DNA of 64,000 bases from Pseudomonadales bacterium (GTDB lineage: Bacteria; Pseudomonadota; Gammaproteobacteria; Pseudomonadales; UBA5518), in NCBI GenBank assembly GCA_024234165.1, contig JACKOP010000003.1:682001-746000 (forward strand), given 5' to 3'. The translations under genes were made by a program, and so were the position numbers. This document shows, piece after piece, positions 16,917-26,453 of this stretch (the stretch's first letter is position 1; each line of letters begins with the position of its first letter). The notes under the pieces are model-generated. The model was not told the DNA's origin, made no database searches, and saw only the letters and a program-made list of their open reading frames with translations.

Positions 16917-17798
16917 GTGAGCGTGCGTGACGGGCCGGTCGGGCTGATCGGTCTGGGTCATCTGGGCCGCGCGATCGCAACGCGACTGCTGGACGAGGGG
17001 TGTGCGCTTCTGGTCTGGAACCGCACGGCCGACGTTTGCGACGCGCTGGCAGAGTACGGCGCCGAGCCCACGGCCACGCTCGGCGAACTCGTGGAACGCT
17101 GCGATGCCGTGCTGCTGTGTCTCGACGATACCGCAACGGTGCAGGAGGTCGTCTTCGGTGCCGACGGGGTGGCCGTGTTTGCCGCCGATGAGCAGATTCT
17201 GGTCGATCTGTCCGCGACTGCGCCGACAGCGACGCGCTGGTTCGCGCGCGAACTCGCGCAACGCAGCGGCATGGCCTGGGTCGATGCGCCGGTCGTCGGC
17301 GATCTCGAGGACGCGCAACAGGGTTCGCTGCTGGCAACCGTCGGCGGCGCCGAAGCGGACGTGGCGAGGGTACGGCCGCTGCTCGAACTCTTCTGCGCGC
17401 GGGTCAGCCGCATGGGCGAGGTCGGCACGGGGCAGGCCGCTCGCCTGTGCCATGCGATGCTGGCGGGTGCGACCGCGCTGGCACTGGCCGAAACGATTGC
17501 CTGGGCCGAGCGCAACGGGGTCGATACCGAGCAATTGGCTGCGGCTCTTGCGGGGGCGCCGGCTGATTCGCTGCTGTTGCAACGCATGGGTACGCGCATG
17601 GCGGTACGTGAGTTCGATCCCCTGCTGGTCACCACGGCCGCGTTGCGCCACGATCTGGATCTCGCGATCGACTGTGCACGAGCGAGCGGTGCCGCGCTGC
17701 CGCTGGTCGCACTGGCAGCGCAATTGCTGCATCAGCACGGATTGCGCGCGCAGGCGGATGCGGATCTGTCGACGCTGATCGAGCTCTATACGGAATGA
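16917..17798 (+). CDS. NAD(P)-binding 3-hydroxyisobutyrate-dehydrogenase-family oxidoreductase
   Basis: This 293-residue protein has an N-terminal Rossmann domain (VGLIGLGHLGRAIATRLL, then LVWNRTADVCDAL) and an all-helical C-terminal domain. The substrate loop reads DAPVVGDLEDAQQGSL and the region of the family's catalytic lysine reads GEVGTGQAARLCHAML. The usual motif is G-x2-G-x-G-x2-x-K; here the aligned lysine position seems to be R or A, so activity may be altered. The GTG at 16917 follows CAGGAGG by 5 bases. It is followed closely by the CoA-binding protein gene, probably in one operon. Confidence 0.85.
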   Translation: MSVRDGPVGLIGLGHLGRAIATRLLDEGCALLVWNRTADVCDALAEYGAEPTATLGELVERCDAVLLCLDDTATVQEVVFGADGVAVFAADEQILVDLSATAPTATRWFARELAQRSGMAWVDAPVVGDLEDAQQGSLLATVGGAEADVARVRPLLELFCARVSRMGEVGTGQAARLCHAMLAGATALALAETIAWAERNGVDTEQLAAALAGAPADSLLLQRMGTRMAVREFDPLLVTTAALRHDLDLAIDCARASGAALPLVALAAQLLHQHGLRAQADADLSTLIELYTE

Positions 17799-17820
17799 TG
17801 CTGACAAGGGAGGCATGCGA

Positions 17821-18192
17821 ATGAAGGATGGTGAGACAGTGGCAATTCTGGGAGCCAGCGCCGACCCCGAGCGCTATGCCTTCCAGGCACAGCGGTTGCT
17901 GAAGGAGCACGGACACCGTGTGGTGCCGGTCAGCACCCGGGAGCCGGCGATCGACGGTGACGCTGCGGTGCCGGACCTTGCAGCGATCAAGACGCCGGTG
18001 GACACGGTCACGGTCTACGTGCGCCCGGCCATCTCGAGCACATTGCGCGAGCAGTTGCTGGCCTTGCGCCCGAAGCGGGTGATCTTCAATCCGGGCACCG
18101 AGAATCCGGAACTGGAGGCCGCGTTGCGCTCGGCCGGAATCGCCGCACAGGACGCCTGTACGCTGGTGCTGTTACGTACCGGCGAGTTCTGA
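17821..18192 (+). CDS. CoA-binding domain protein (YccU-like)
   Basis: This 123-residue single Rossmann domain is of the CoA_binding_2 type: VAILGASADPERYAFQAQRL, GHRVVPVSTREP, and the C-terminal RVIFNPGTENPELEAAL. The family is related to the N-terminal domain of acyl-CoA synthetases that form ADP; stand-alone members bind CoA but their job is unclear. The ATG at 17821 is preferred over 17815 because GGGAGG at 17808-17813 is at proper distance only from the former. Confidence 0.88.
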   Translation: MKDGETVAILGASADPERYAFQAQRLLKEHGHRVVPVSTREPAIDGDAAVPDLAAIKTPVDTVTVYVRPAISSTLREQLLALRPKRVIFNPGTENPELEAALRSAGIAAQDACTLVLLRTGEF

Positions 18193-18248
18193 CGGGGGAG
18201 TGGCAGGCGTCCCGCCGCGTGGACGGGACGCGCTGTCCGGCGCCTTTC

Positions 18249-19976
18249 TCAGGCGGTGGCGCTTGTCGGAGCCTCGGGTTCCGGGGTCACCTTGGCGGTG
18301 GGTGCGGCGGGCCTGCGCTTTGCAACCGCCTTCTTTGCCGCTGCGCGCTTCGCTGGCGCCGACTTCACTACGGCCAGTTTCGTCGCAGCCGGCTTTGCCT
18401 TGGCTCCAGCCTTTGGGCGTGCGCTGCGCTTCGGCTTTGACTTCGGCTTCGACTTCGCAGCCGCGCGCTGTTTGCCTGGCAATGCAGCGCGTGTCTTGTC
18501 GGTCTTGTCCGTGTCACGGGGTCCCCGTTGCTTGCCCACGACTTTCGCCGACTTGCCGAGCAGCATCGAGTGCAGTTCCTCGTACGAGGCCTCCAGGCAT
18601 TCCCGATAGAACTGCGGGTCGGGCATCTGGTCGCGGTCGGCAGTGATCGAGACCGCGATCTTGCCGTTGAAGCTGAACACGGCATGGAACAGCCCCAGAC
18701 CGGGGTTGATCAGCCCGATCGGATAGAAGCTGACCAGCCGTGCACCGGCACAGTAGAGATTCATCGACGGTCCGGGTACGTTCGTGATCACCGTAGCCTG
18801 GCCCAGCGGCAACCGGCGCGTGAGCTTGCGGCGTACGTACATGCGGGCCAGTGGCTTCGCCAGTATCGGCGGCAAGGTTCCAGGTAGACTGACCACACCG
18901 GCGATCGGCGTGTCGATGTACTGCTTGCCCTCGTCCAGACTCTTCTTGATCGCCTGCAGGCGTTCGACCGGGTCCTCGATGTTGGTGTGCAGCATGGCGG
19001 TCATCGAGCCGACCTGGTTGTTGTCGTCGGTCTCGCCGACGCGCGCACGCATGTTGACCGGCATCGAGGCGAGCAATGACTCCTCCGGCAGCTCGTTGTG
19101 CGCCTGCAGGTACTTGCGCATCGCACCGGAGATGATCGTCACCGCGACGTCGTTGATCGTCAGCCCGGCCGCATCCTTCATCTTCTTGAACTCGGACAGT
19201 TCGAACTGCCGCGCCTCGAACACGCGGTTGTGGCCCACCGGTTCGTCGAAACGGACCTTGGGTGCCTTGATCTGCATGGGCGGCAATTCGTGTTTCGCGA
19301 TGCGCCTGAACATCGACCCGAAACCGCCGATGGTGCGGCCGACCGCTCTTATACCGCCGGTGAAGCGCGATCCGCTCTTGAGCAGCGCTCGGCCCAACAG
19401 GTAGGTCTTCGACGGTTCGATTTCGGCAAACCGGACCACCTGTTTGCTCCCTTCGTTGTCGTTGTCTGTCGACGGCACGGGCTCGAGGTCGTGCAGTGCG
19501 CTCATGAAGCTCTGCCCGCCGGCACCGTCGACCAGCGAGTGGTGCATCTTCGTGTATACCGCAAAGCTGCCCTTTGGCAGGTCTGGAATATTGTCCAGAC
19601 CTTCGATGACGTAGACCTCCCACAGTGGGCGGCTCATGTCGAGAGGGCGCGAATGCAGCCGCGCGACCTGGATGCAGAGCTGGCGCCAGTCACCCGGCTT
19701 TGGCAGCGCGATATGGCGGATATGGAATTCGACGTCGAAGTTCGGGTCGAGCACCCAGTACGGACGATCCAGGCCGAGCGGCACTTCGACCAGCCGTGTA
19801 CGGAAGATCGGCAGCTTCGCCAGGCGATGCTCGAAGCTCGAGAGCACGTCCTTGAAGCGAACGAATTTCCCGGGTGCAGTGGATGGATCGTAGATCCCCA
19901 CACCGCCGATGTGCTGCGGTACCGTGGGGTTCTCGAGGTTGATGAACGTGCTGTCGGTGACTCCTAGCTGGCGCAT
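18249..19976 (-). CDS. Wax ester synthase/diacylglycerol acyltransferase (WS/DGAT) with Lys/Ala-rich tail
   Basis: This 575-residue bifunctional acyltransferase homologue carries the catalytic HHxxxDG motif at 145-151 (HHSLVDG). Other family markers are an N-terminal DSTFINLE and a C-terminal NVPGPSMNLYCAGARL. It would esterify long-chain alcohols or diacylglycerol with acyl-CoA to make storage lipid, acting at the inner membrane or lipid-droplet surface. About 95 C-terminal residues form a tail rich in lysine, alanine and proline (for example AKRAAAKKAVAKRRPAAP), like histone H1 or AlgP-type tails and outside the usual family length of about 450-480. The ATG at 19976 begins MRQLGVTDSTF, the normal WS/DGAT start. 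Confidence 0.9.
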   Translation of the reverse strand: MRQLGVTDSTFINLENPTVPQHIGGVGIYDPSTAPGKFVRFKDVLSSFEHRLAKLPIFRTRLVEVPLGLDRPYWVLDPNFDVEFHIRHIALPKPGDWRQLCIQVARLHSRPLDMSRPLWEVYVIEGLDNIPDLPKGSFAVYTKMHHSLVDGAGGQSFMSALHDLEPVPSTDNDNEGSKQVVRFAEIEPSKTYLLGRALLKSGSRFTGGIRAVGRTIGGFGSMFRRIAKHELPPMQIKAPKVRFDEPVGHNRVFEARQFELSEFKKMKDAAGLTINDVAVTIISGAMRKYLQAHNELPEESLLASMPVNMRARVGETDDNNQVGSMTAMLHTNIEDPVERLQAIKKSLDEGKQYIDTPIAGVVSLPGTLPPILAKPLARMYVRRKLTRRLPLGQATVITNVPGPSMNLYCAGARLVSFYPIGLINPGLGLFHAVFSFNGKIAVSITADRDQMPDPQFYRECLEASYEELHSMLLGKSAKVVGKQRGPRDTDKTDKTRAALPGKQRAAAKSKPKSKPKRSARPKAGAKAKPAATKLAVVKSAPAKRAAAKKAVAKRRPAAPTAKVTPEPEAPTSATA

Positions 19977-20154
19977 GCTCGCGGTCCTGTGGTAGTGGCT
20001 CCTTATCGGCAGCAGTTTAACCACCGACGCTTTGTTCTGTCATGGCAATTTGCCGTGTCCGTGTGTGTGAATGTGTCACGGCTGCACCGGCCGTCGCAAA
20101 ACGCGGCGAAACGGGTGGCGAAGGCTTCGCAGCGGGGGCGTGCGCCGCAGGCAC

Positions 20155-21042
20155 TCAGCCACGACGTGGTGCAAGCAGTTCCAGCGCACGTTCGTCGGGT
20201 CCCATCTCGCCGTCGGGGCGAAACGCCTGGATGCATACGTGGTTGGCGCCGGCGCCATGGTGCGCTGCGATGCGTTCGCGCAGTTGCGCTTCGTTTCCCC
20301 ACGCGCAGATCGCATCGACCACGCGGTCGCTGCCGCCGTTGGCGAAATCGGCGTCGGTGAAGCCGTACTCGCGCAGGTTGTTCTGGTAGTTCGGCAGGCC
20401 GAGGTAGATCGCCATGTGCTTGCGTGCAACCGCGCGAGCGTTGACCGGATCGCTGTCGAGCACGAGCATCTGCTCCGGGCACAACCAGGCGTCTGGACCC
20501 AGTGTCGCACGCGCACGTGCGGTGTGTTCGGGCGTGACGAAGTACGGATGCGCTCCGCGCGTTTTTTCAGCCGCCAGCTTCAGCATGTTCTGCCGCAGTG
20601 CGCCGAGCACGACAGGCGCTTCCTCCGTGGGTTCCTTGCCGAGATAGAGCGCCTTTTCCATCGCCTCGAGGTACGCGCGCATCGTTGCCACCGGCTTCGT
20701 CGAGTAGTCGTGACCGCGCACTTTCTGCACCAGGTGCGCGTGCGACACACCGAGCCCCAGCACGATCCGGCCCGGTGCCATTTCGGCCAGCGTCTTGCGT
20801 ATCGCCTGCATCGTCATCGGATCGCGTGCATAGATGTTCGCGATGCCGGTAGCGAACACCAGCGAGCGCGTGTGCGCGCTGAGGTAGCCGATGGTCGCGA
20901 ACGGGTCGCGGCCGACCGCCTCCGGAAGCCACAACGCCGAATAGCCCCAGGCCTCGACGCGCTGTGCAAACGCAGCGAGTTCCGGTGCGCTGAAATTGTC
21001 GACGAAAGCCCAGACGCCGAGACGGCCGATATCGGTTGCCAT
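20155..21042 (-). CDS. Luciferase-like (LLM) F420/flavin-dependent oxidoreductase
   Basis: This 295-residue TIM-barrel protein has the luciferase-family pattern: RVEAWGYSALWLPEAVGRD, FATGIANIYARDPMTM, and APGRIVLGLGVSHAHLVQ. It resembles the F420-type subfamily found in actinobacteria and degradative proteobacteria. The cofactor is uncertain; no F420 synthesis gene is seen in the window. AAGGAG precedes the ATG at 21042. It is divergent from the CoA-transferase gene, with 145 bases between the starts. Confidence 0.86.
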   Translation of the reverse strand: MATDIGRLGVWAFVDNFSAPELAAFAQRVEAWGYSALWLPEAVGRDPFATIGYLSAHTRSLVFATGIANIYARDPMTMQAIRKTLAEMAPGRIVLGLGVSHAHLVQKVRGHDYSTKPVATMRAYLEAMEKALYLGKEPTEEAPVVLGALRQNMLKLAAEKTRGAHPYFVTPEHTARARATLGPDAWLCPEQMLVLDSDPVNARAVARKHMAIYLGLPNYQNNLREYGFTDADFANGGSDRVVDAICAWGNEAQLRERIAAHHGAGANHVCIQAFRPDGEMGPDERALELLAPRRG

Positions 21043-21187
21043 GACGCGCTCCTTCTTGCTGTGTTGCCTGATTGGGTGCGAAGCCCAGTCTAGCGAATAC
21101 GCGCACCTCGGGTCATGCGTTGCTGCCGTCGCACGCAGCGCGCTGTTAGCATGACGACGCTGTTCACGCTGGCGAGGAGACATGCCG

Positions 21188-22390
21188 ATGACACGACCGA
21201 TCCGACCGCTGACCGGGCTTCGTGTGCTGGAACTGGGGCAACTGCTGGCGGGGCCGTTCTGCGGGTCGATGCTCGCGTATTTCGGTGCTGAGGTGATCAA
21301 GGTCGAACCGCCAGGAGGTGACCCGATCCGTGGCTGGCGTGTGCTCGACGACGGTGGCACCTCGTACTGGTGGCGTTCGCTAGGGCGCAACAAGAAGTGC
21401 ATCACCGTCGATTTGCGCAGTGAACGCGGACAGGACACGGTGCGCAGGCTGGCGGAGCGCTCGGACGTGCTGATCGAGAATTTCAGCCCCGGAGTGCTCG
21501 AGCGCTGGGGGCTCGCGCCGCAAGCGTTGAAGGAGCTGAATCCGCGGCTGGTGATCGCGCGGATTTCGGGTTATGGGCAGGACGGTCCATACGCTTCCCG
21601 CCCGGGTTTCGCGTCGGTCTGCGAAGGGATCAGTGGCTTTCGGCATCTGAACGGCTTTCCGGGCGAAGTGCCGGTGCGCCAGAACCTGAGCATTGGCGAT
21701 ACGATCGCGGGACTGCATGCGGTGCTCGGCATCCTGCTGGCGCTGCGCGCGCGTGACGCCAGCGCGGACGGCGCCGGCCAGGTGGTGGACGTCGCGCTCT
21801 ACGAGTCGATGTTCAACCTGCTCGAGGCAGTGGTGCCCGAGTATTCGGGCGCCGGCGTGATCCGTCAGCCGGCAGGTACCACCGTGACCGGCATCGTGCC
21901 GACCAATACCTACCGCTGCAGCGACGGCAAGTGCGTCGTGATCGGCGGCAACGGCGATTCGATCTTCAGGCGTCTGATGGAGACGATCGAACGCGAGGAC
22001 CTTGGCAACGATCCGCAGCTTGCGAGCAATGCCGGACGGGTCGAGCGCGAGCCGGAAATCGATGCGGCACTTGCTGCGTGGTGCGCCGTGCGGCCGGCGG
22101 CCGAGGTGCTCGACCTGTTGCAGCAGCGGCGCGTACCGGCCGGGCCGATCTACGACGTGGCCGATCTGAGTGCCGACTCGCATTGCCGTGCCCGCGGCCT
22201 GTTCGAACGCGTCGAGGTCGATGGCAAGGTGCTGGAGATACCCGCGCTGATGCCGCGCCTGCGGGATACGCCGGGTGCTACCGAGTGGCCAGGGCCAGTC
22301 ATTGGCAGCCATACCGACGAGGTCCTGCGCGAGGTGCTCGACCTGGACGAACAGGCGATTGCGGCACTGCGTGCCGACGGCATCATTTGA
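21188..22390 (+). CDS. Class III (CaiB/BaiF) CoA transferase
   Basis: This 400-residue protein starts with LTGLRVLELGQLLAGPFCG, typical of family III CoA transferases, followed by EVIKVEPPGGDPIRGW and ENFSPGVLERWGL. The catalytic aspartate that forms an acyl anhydride corresponds to D171 in the motif LSIGDTIAGLHAVLG. It moves CoA between carboxylic acids, probably activating a degradation substrate. GAGGAG at 21174-21179 is 8 bases before the ATG at 21188, while the ATG at 21182 is too close. Alanine dehydrogenase follows 64 bases downstream. Confidence 0.9.
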   Translation: MTRPIRPLTGLRVLELGQLLAGPFCGSMLAYFGAEVIKVEPPGGDPIRGWRVLDDGGTSYWWRSLGRNKKCITVDLRSERGQDTVRRLAERSDVLIENFSPGVLERWGLAPQALKELNPRLVIARISGYGQDGPYASRPGFASVCEGISGFRHLNGFPGEVPVRQNLSIGDTIAGLHAVLGILLALRARDASADGAGQVVDVALYESMFNLLEAVVPEYSGAGVIRQPAGTTVTGIVPTNTYRCSDGKCVVIGGNGDSIFRRLMETIEREDLGNDPQLASNAGRVEREPEIDAALAAWCAVRPAAEVLDLLQQRRVPAGPIYDVADLSADSHCRARGLFERVEVDGKVLEIPALMPRLRDTPGATEWPGPVIGSHTDEVLREVLDLDEQAIAALRADGII

Positions 22391-22454
22391 GGGCGAGCCG
22401 GGCATACTGCGCCACGGCTGTGACGAAGAGCCCATACATGCGGAGAATGCCAGA

Positions 22455-23570
22455 ATGCTCATCGGGGTGCCCAGAGAGATCAAGACCCACGAACATCGCG
22501 TCGGTCTCACGACCGCGAGCGTCAGCGAACTCGTGCACCACGGGCACCGGGTGATCGTCGAAGCGGGGGCGGGTGTCGCCGTCGGGCTGGATGATGACGC
22601 GTATCGGCGTGCGGGTGCCGGGATTGTGGATACGGCTGCCGAGGTATTCGCGCGTGCCGAGCTGCTGGTCAAGGTGAAGGAGCCGCAACCGCAGGAGTAC
22701 GGCATGTTGCGCGAGGGGCAGGTCCTGTTCACGTACCTGCATCTGGCGCCCGATCCCGTGCAGGCGCGTGCCTTGCTCGAGTCGGGGTGTGTCGCAATCG
22801 CATACGAGACAGTGACCGGTCCCGGGCGCACGCTGCCGCTGCTCGCACCGATGAGCGAGGTCGCCGGGCGACTGTCGATCCAGGCAGGCGCACATTGCCT
22901 GGAAAAGGGGCAGGGAGGTTCAGGCGTGCTGCTGGGGGGCGTCCCGGGCGTAGAAGCTGCACGGGTGGTCGTGGTCGGCGGTGGTGTCGTCGGCAGCAAT
23001 GCGATCCGTGTCGCGATGGGCATGCGTGCGCACGTCGCGGTGCTCGACAACTCGTTGCAGCGCCTGAAGGAACTCGACTTCCGTTTCGGTTCGGCGCTGG
23101 ATACGGTCTTCTCGACGAGGGAGGCGCTGGCGCGGCATGTGAGTGGCGCCGACCTGGTGATCGGTGCCGTACTGGTTCCGGGAGCGCGTGCACCGAAGCT
23201 CGTCACGCGCGACATGGTGAAGGCGATGCGACCGGGCTCGGTGGTGGTGGACGTGGCGATCGACCAGGGCGGATGTTGCGAAACCAGCAGACCGACCACG
23301 CACGCCGCACCGACGTTCGTGGAGCATGGTGTGGTGCACTACTGCGTGAGCAATATGCCGGCGGCGGTGGCGCGCACGGCGGCCTTTGCACTGAACAACG
23401 CGACGCTGCCGCTCGTGCTTGCGCTGGCGAACCAGGGCTACCGCAAGGCGTTGGCCGAAGACCCGCACCTGCGTGACGGCCTCAACGTTCATCGTGGGCA
23501 TATCACCTGCGCGGCGGTTGCGCAGGCGCTCGGGCTTGCGTGGTTGCCGGTGGCAGAGGCGATGGCCTGA
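22455..23570 (+). CDS. ald: Alanine dehydrogenase
   Basis: This 371-residue protein is full length for the family. It begins MLIGVPREIKTHEHRVGLT and has the substrate-binding lysine region VKVKEPQPQEY, the catalytic histidine in TYLHLAPD, a Rossmann motif VVVVGGGVVGSNA, and the signature GAVLVPGARAPKLVTRDMV. It interconverts L-alanine and pyruvate with NADH and ammonium in the cytoplasm. It may serve nitrogen or redox balance. Identification is strong. Confidence 0.96.
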   Translation: MLIGVPREIKTHEHRVGLTTASVSELVHHGHRVIVEAGAGVAVGLDDDAYRRAGAGIVDTAAEVFARAELLVKVKEPQPQEYGMLREGQVLFTYLHLAPDPVQARALLESGCVAIAYETVTGPGRTLPLLAPMSEVAGRLSIQAGAHCLEKGQGGSGVLLGGVPGVEAARVVVVGGGVVGSNAIRVAMGMRAHVAVLDNSLQRLKELDFRFGSALDTVFSTREALARHVSGADLVIGAVLVPGARAPKLVTRDMVKAMRPGSVVVDVAIDQGGCCETSRPTTHAAPTFVEHGVVHYCVSNMPAAVARTAAFALNNATLPLVLALANQGYRKALAEDPHLRDGLNVHRGHITCAAVAQALGLAWLPVAEAMA

Positions 23571-23667
23571 GCGTGGTCAGCATCGATGCGTGCGGTATTG
23601 CCGCTCGTGGACCATCCGACTACCCTTCGCGGCACAAGCGCAAATCGGCAACGGAAAGGGTGGCAGC

Positions 23668-25161
23668 ATGACTGGCAGCAGAAGGTGCGTGCGACTGTCG
23701 GGACGAGTCGCACGGCTGGTGGCAGTGGTGCTCGTATTGGCTGTCGCGGTCGTGTCGTGCGCCGGACAGCCGCGACGCGAGGCAGCCCGGCAGAGTCCGG
23801 ACGCGTTGTACGCCACGCTGGAGCTTGCGATGGCGCGCTATCGGGACGGGCTGCACGGTCTGCGCGGGGGTGACGTCGAGGGTGGACCCGAGCTGATGCA
23901 GAGTGCAAGCGCAGAGCTTGCCGCTGCCGGCAACGCCTGTGTCACGACGCCAGGCTGCGAGCCGCAGCGCTTCATGGCGGCGTACGGAAACCTGCTGGCG
24001 CTGCGCAGCTCGGTGCTCACCGGCGATGCCGAGGGCTTCGCCGAGCTGACGCCGGAGCCACAGCGCGAGACGCGCATGCTGACCGATGACGTGCCGGAAG
24101 CTGCGCGCAGCGTGAATTTGCTGCATGGGCACGATCTGGCGAAAGTGATCCGCATCAACGGACCGGTAAAGGCCGCGCTGCACGACTGGCTTACCTGGAT
24201 GCGGCCGAATCTGGTCAATGCGTGGGAGAACTACGCGTACATGCGTCACCTGATGTGGCCTGCCTATGAGCGGGCGGGGCTCCCCGAGGCGTTGCTGTTC
24301 GGCATCCTGGCCAAGGAGTCGGGTGGCAAGGTGCACGCGGTGTCGCCGGCCGGTGCTGCGGGGCCGCTGCAGTTCATGTACCACACCGGCATGCGCTTCG
24401 GCCTGCGCAACTCGGACGGATTCGACACGCGTTTCGATCCGGCAGCAGCGGCACAGGCCAACGTCGCGTACCTGCAGGAGCAGTTCCGGCATCTCAACAA
24501 CAGCCTCGAAATGGCGCTTGCTGCATACAACGGCGGTGAAGGCCGCATGCGGCGCATCGCGGGCAGCGCGCGCAACAAGGATTTCTGGTCGGCCGAGATC
24601 TTCAGGCAACTGCCGAGCGAAACGCGCGAGTATGTGCCCTACGTGCTTGCGGCTGCCTGGCTGTTCCTGCATCCGGAGGAATACGGGCTGGAATTCCCGC
24701 AAGTCGACGGAGCACCGGGAGAGGTTCATCTTGCCCAGGCGATGACGCTGGGCGAACTGACGATCTGTCTCGGCCAGGCGGGCAGCCGCGATGGCTGGTT
24801 CCGTACCCTGCGCAACCTCAACCCGCGTGTGGATCCCGACCGGCGCCTGCCGGTTGGCAGCACCGTGGCTTTGCCCTCGCGGCTGGTCGCCGTCTACGAC
24901 GCACAGTGTGTACGCGGACGCATGGCTGAACTTGCGGTGCTGTTGCAGGATGCACGCCAGTCGCGCAGTACGACTCGAACCGCGACGGCGGTTCCCGGTG
25001 GGCGCCAGTATGTGGTGCGCAAGGGCGATACGCTGGCGAGCATCGCGCGCAAGCACGGTTGTGCCAGTCCGCAGGCACTGGCACGGGCGAACAATATCGC
25101 TGCGCCGCGCTACATGATCCGGCCGTCACAGTCGCTGCGTCTGTCGGGCTGCACGGGCTGA
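23668..25161 (+). CDS. Lytic transglycosylase lipoprotein with LysM domain (MltD-like)
   Basis: This 497-residue protein has a lipoprotein signal (hydrophobic LVAVVLVLAVAVVSC, lipidated cysteine near residue 31). A middle SLT domain carries catalytic E217 in ILAKESGGK, followed by GAAGPLQFM and ALAAYNGGEGRMRR. A C-terminal LysM module (YVVRKGDTLASIARKHG) would bind peptidoglycan. It probably cleaves the glycan MurNAc-GlcNAc bond from the outer-membrane side, like MltD, though there is one LysM rather than two or more. The gene stands alone. Confidence 0.9.
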   Translation: MTGSRRCVRLSGRVARLVAVVLVLAVAVVSCAGQPRREAARQSPDALYATLELAMARYRDGLHGLRGGDVEGGPELMQSASAELAAAGNACVTTPGCEPQRFMAAYGNLLALRSSVLTGDAEGFAELTPEPQRETRMLTDDVPEAARSVNLLHGHDLAKVIRINGPVKAALHDWLTWMRPNLVNAWENYAYMRHLMWPAYERAGLPEALLFGILAKESGGKVHAVSPAGAAGPLQFMYHTGMRFGLRNSDGFDTRFDPAAAAQANVAYLQEQFRHLNNSLEMALAAYNGGEGRMRRIAGSARNKDFWSAEIFRQLPSETREYVPYVLAAAWLFLHPEEYGLEFPQVDGAPGEVHLAQAMTLGELTICLGQAGSRDGWFRTLRNLNPRVDPDRRLPVGSTVALPSRLVAVYDAQCVRGRMAELAVLLQDARQSRSTTRTATAVPGGRQYVVRKGDTLASIARKHGCASPQALARANNIAAPRYMIRPSQSLRLSGCTG

Positions 25162-25177
25162 TCGCGTATCCGCTGCG

Positions 25178-25837
25178 TCAGTCGTCGGCGTCATTGCGGC
25201 GGGCGGCCCCATAGTCGGCGAAGCGCGCGATCACCGCGCGCATCTGCGTGGCGTCGAGCAGTCGTGGTTCGCCTGCCGTCAGCGCGGCGAGGTACTGCGC
25301 CGCGAGCTCCTCGACTTCCACGGCCAGAGCGAATGCTTGCCCGAGGTTCGAACCAAGCGTGAGCTGACCATGGTTCGCGAGCAGGCACGCACGCCGGCCA
25401 CTCAGTGCCTGCAGCGCGTGCACGGCAAGTTTCTCGCTGCCGAACAACGCGTACGGAGCGCAGCGTATCGAGTCACCACCGGCAGCAGCGACCATGTAGT
25501 GGAACGCCGGTATGTCACGCCCGCAACACGCGAGCGCTGTTGCATGGCGTGAGTGGCAGTGCAGGATCGCGTCCACGTCGGGACGTGCGCGGTAGATCGC
25601 CGCGTGCAGTGGCCATTCGCTGGAAGGGCGCAGTGCACCAGCCAATACCTTGCCGTGCAGATCGACCGTGACCGTGTCGGTGGCCTGCATCGTCTCGGGC
25701 TCGAGTCCGCTGGGGGTGATCCACATGCCTTGCGGGCAGCGGATCGATGCGTTGCCGGAGCTGCCGTGCGACAGTCCCTGTGCTACCGCGCGTCGCATGC
25801 AGTCGGTCAGTGCAGTCGCGGCTGTTACGTATTCCAT
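25178..25837 (-). CDS. Class II aldolase/adducin-family protein
   Basis: This 219-residue protein has the zinc ligands of the family in ILHCHSRHAT (H-x-H) and ANHGQLTLG, and the N-terminal loop LSHGSSGNASIR that binds phosphate in sugar-phosphate aldolases. The glutamate in SSEWPLH is the likely acid/base. It resembles fuculose-1-phosphate or ribulose-5-phosphate epimerase-type enzymes; exact substrate unknown. The upstream side, where its promoter should be, is taken up by the palindrome array starting 14 bases before the ATG, which is odd for an expressed gene. Confidence 0.88.
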   Translation of the reverse strand: MEYVTAATALTDCMRRAVAQGLSHGSSGNASIRCPQGMWITPSGLEPETMQATDTVTVDLHGKVLAGALRPSSEWPLHAAIYRARPDVDAILHCHSRHATALACCGRDIPAFHYMVAAAGGDSIRCAPYALFGSEKLAVHALQALSGRRACLLANHGQLTLGSNLGQAFALAVEVEELAAQYLAALTAGEPRLLDATQMRAVIARFADYGAARRNDADD

Positions 25838-25850
25838 CGTTGTTGTCTCT

Positions 25851-26437
25851 GTCGGCATGAATGCCGACCTACGTGGGTCGGGTTTCAACCCGACGGAATG
25901 GGTGTGAACCTCTGTCGGCATGAATGCCGACCTACGTGGGTCGGGTTTCAACCCGACGGAATCGGCGTGAATCCCTGTCGGCATGAATGCCGACCTGTGT
26001 GGGTCGGGTTTCAACCCGACGGAATGGGTGTGCATCCCTGTGTCGGCATGAATGCCGACCTGCGTGGGTCGGGTTTCAACCCGACGGAATCGGCGTGCAT
26101 CCCTGTCGGCATGCATGCCGACCTGCGTGGGTCGGGTTTCAACCCGACGGAATCGGCGTGAACCTCTGTCGGCATGAATGCCGACCTGCGTGGGTCGGGT
26201 TTCAACCCGACGGAATCGGCGTGAACCTCTGTCGGCATGAATGCCGACCTGCGTGGGTCGGGTTTCAACCCGACGGAATGGGCGTGCATCCCTGTCGGCA
26301 TGAATGCCGACCTGCGTGGGTCGGGTTTCAACCCGACGGAATCGGCGTGAACCTCTGTCGGCATGAATGCCGATCTGCGTGGGTCGGGTTTCAACCCGAC
26401 GGAATGGGTGTGCATCCCCGTCGGCATGAATGCCGAC
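25851..26437. repeat. Palindrome array 1: ten A stems and nine B stems, period about 63 bases
   Basis: Ten copies of GTCGGCATGAATGCCGAC (stem A, first at 25851, last at 26420) alternate with nine copies of GTCGGGTTTCAACCCGAC (stem B, first at 25877). The copies are nearly identical and the spacer alternates between GGAATGGGTGTG and GGAATCGGCGTG forms. The fifth A copy reads GCATGCATGC in its centre. The array fills the gap between the class II aldolase start and the malate synthase stop. Open frames across it are artefacts of the repeat. Confidence 0.95.
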
Positions 26438-26453
26438 CTACGTGGTGGCTGCA

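Noticed and set aside
25851..26437. Possible CRISPR array
   Set aside because: Spacers are identical rather than unique, units are made of perfect hairpins, and no cas gene is present.
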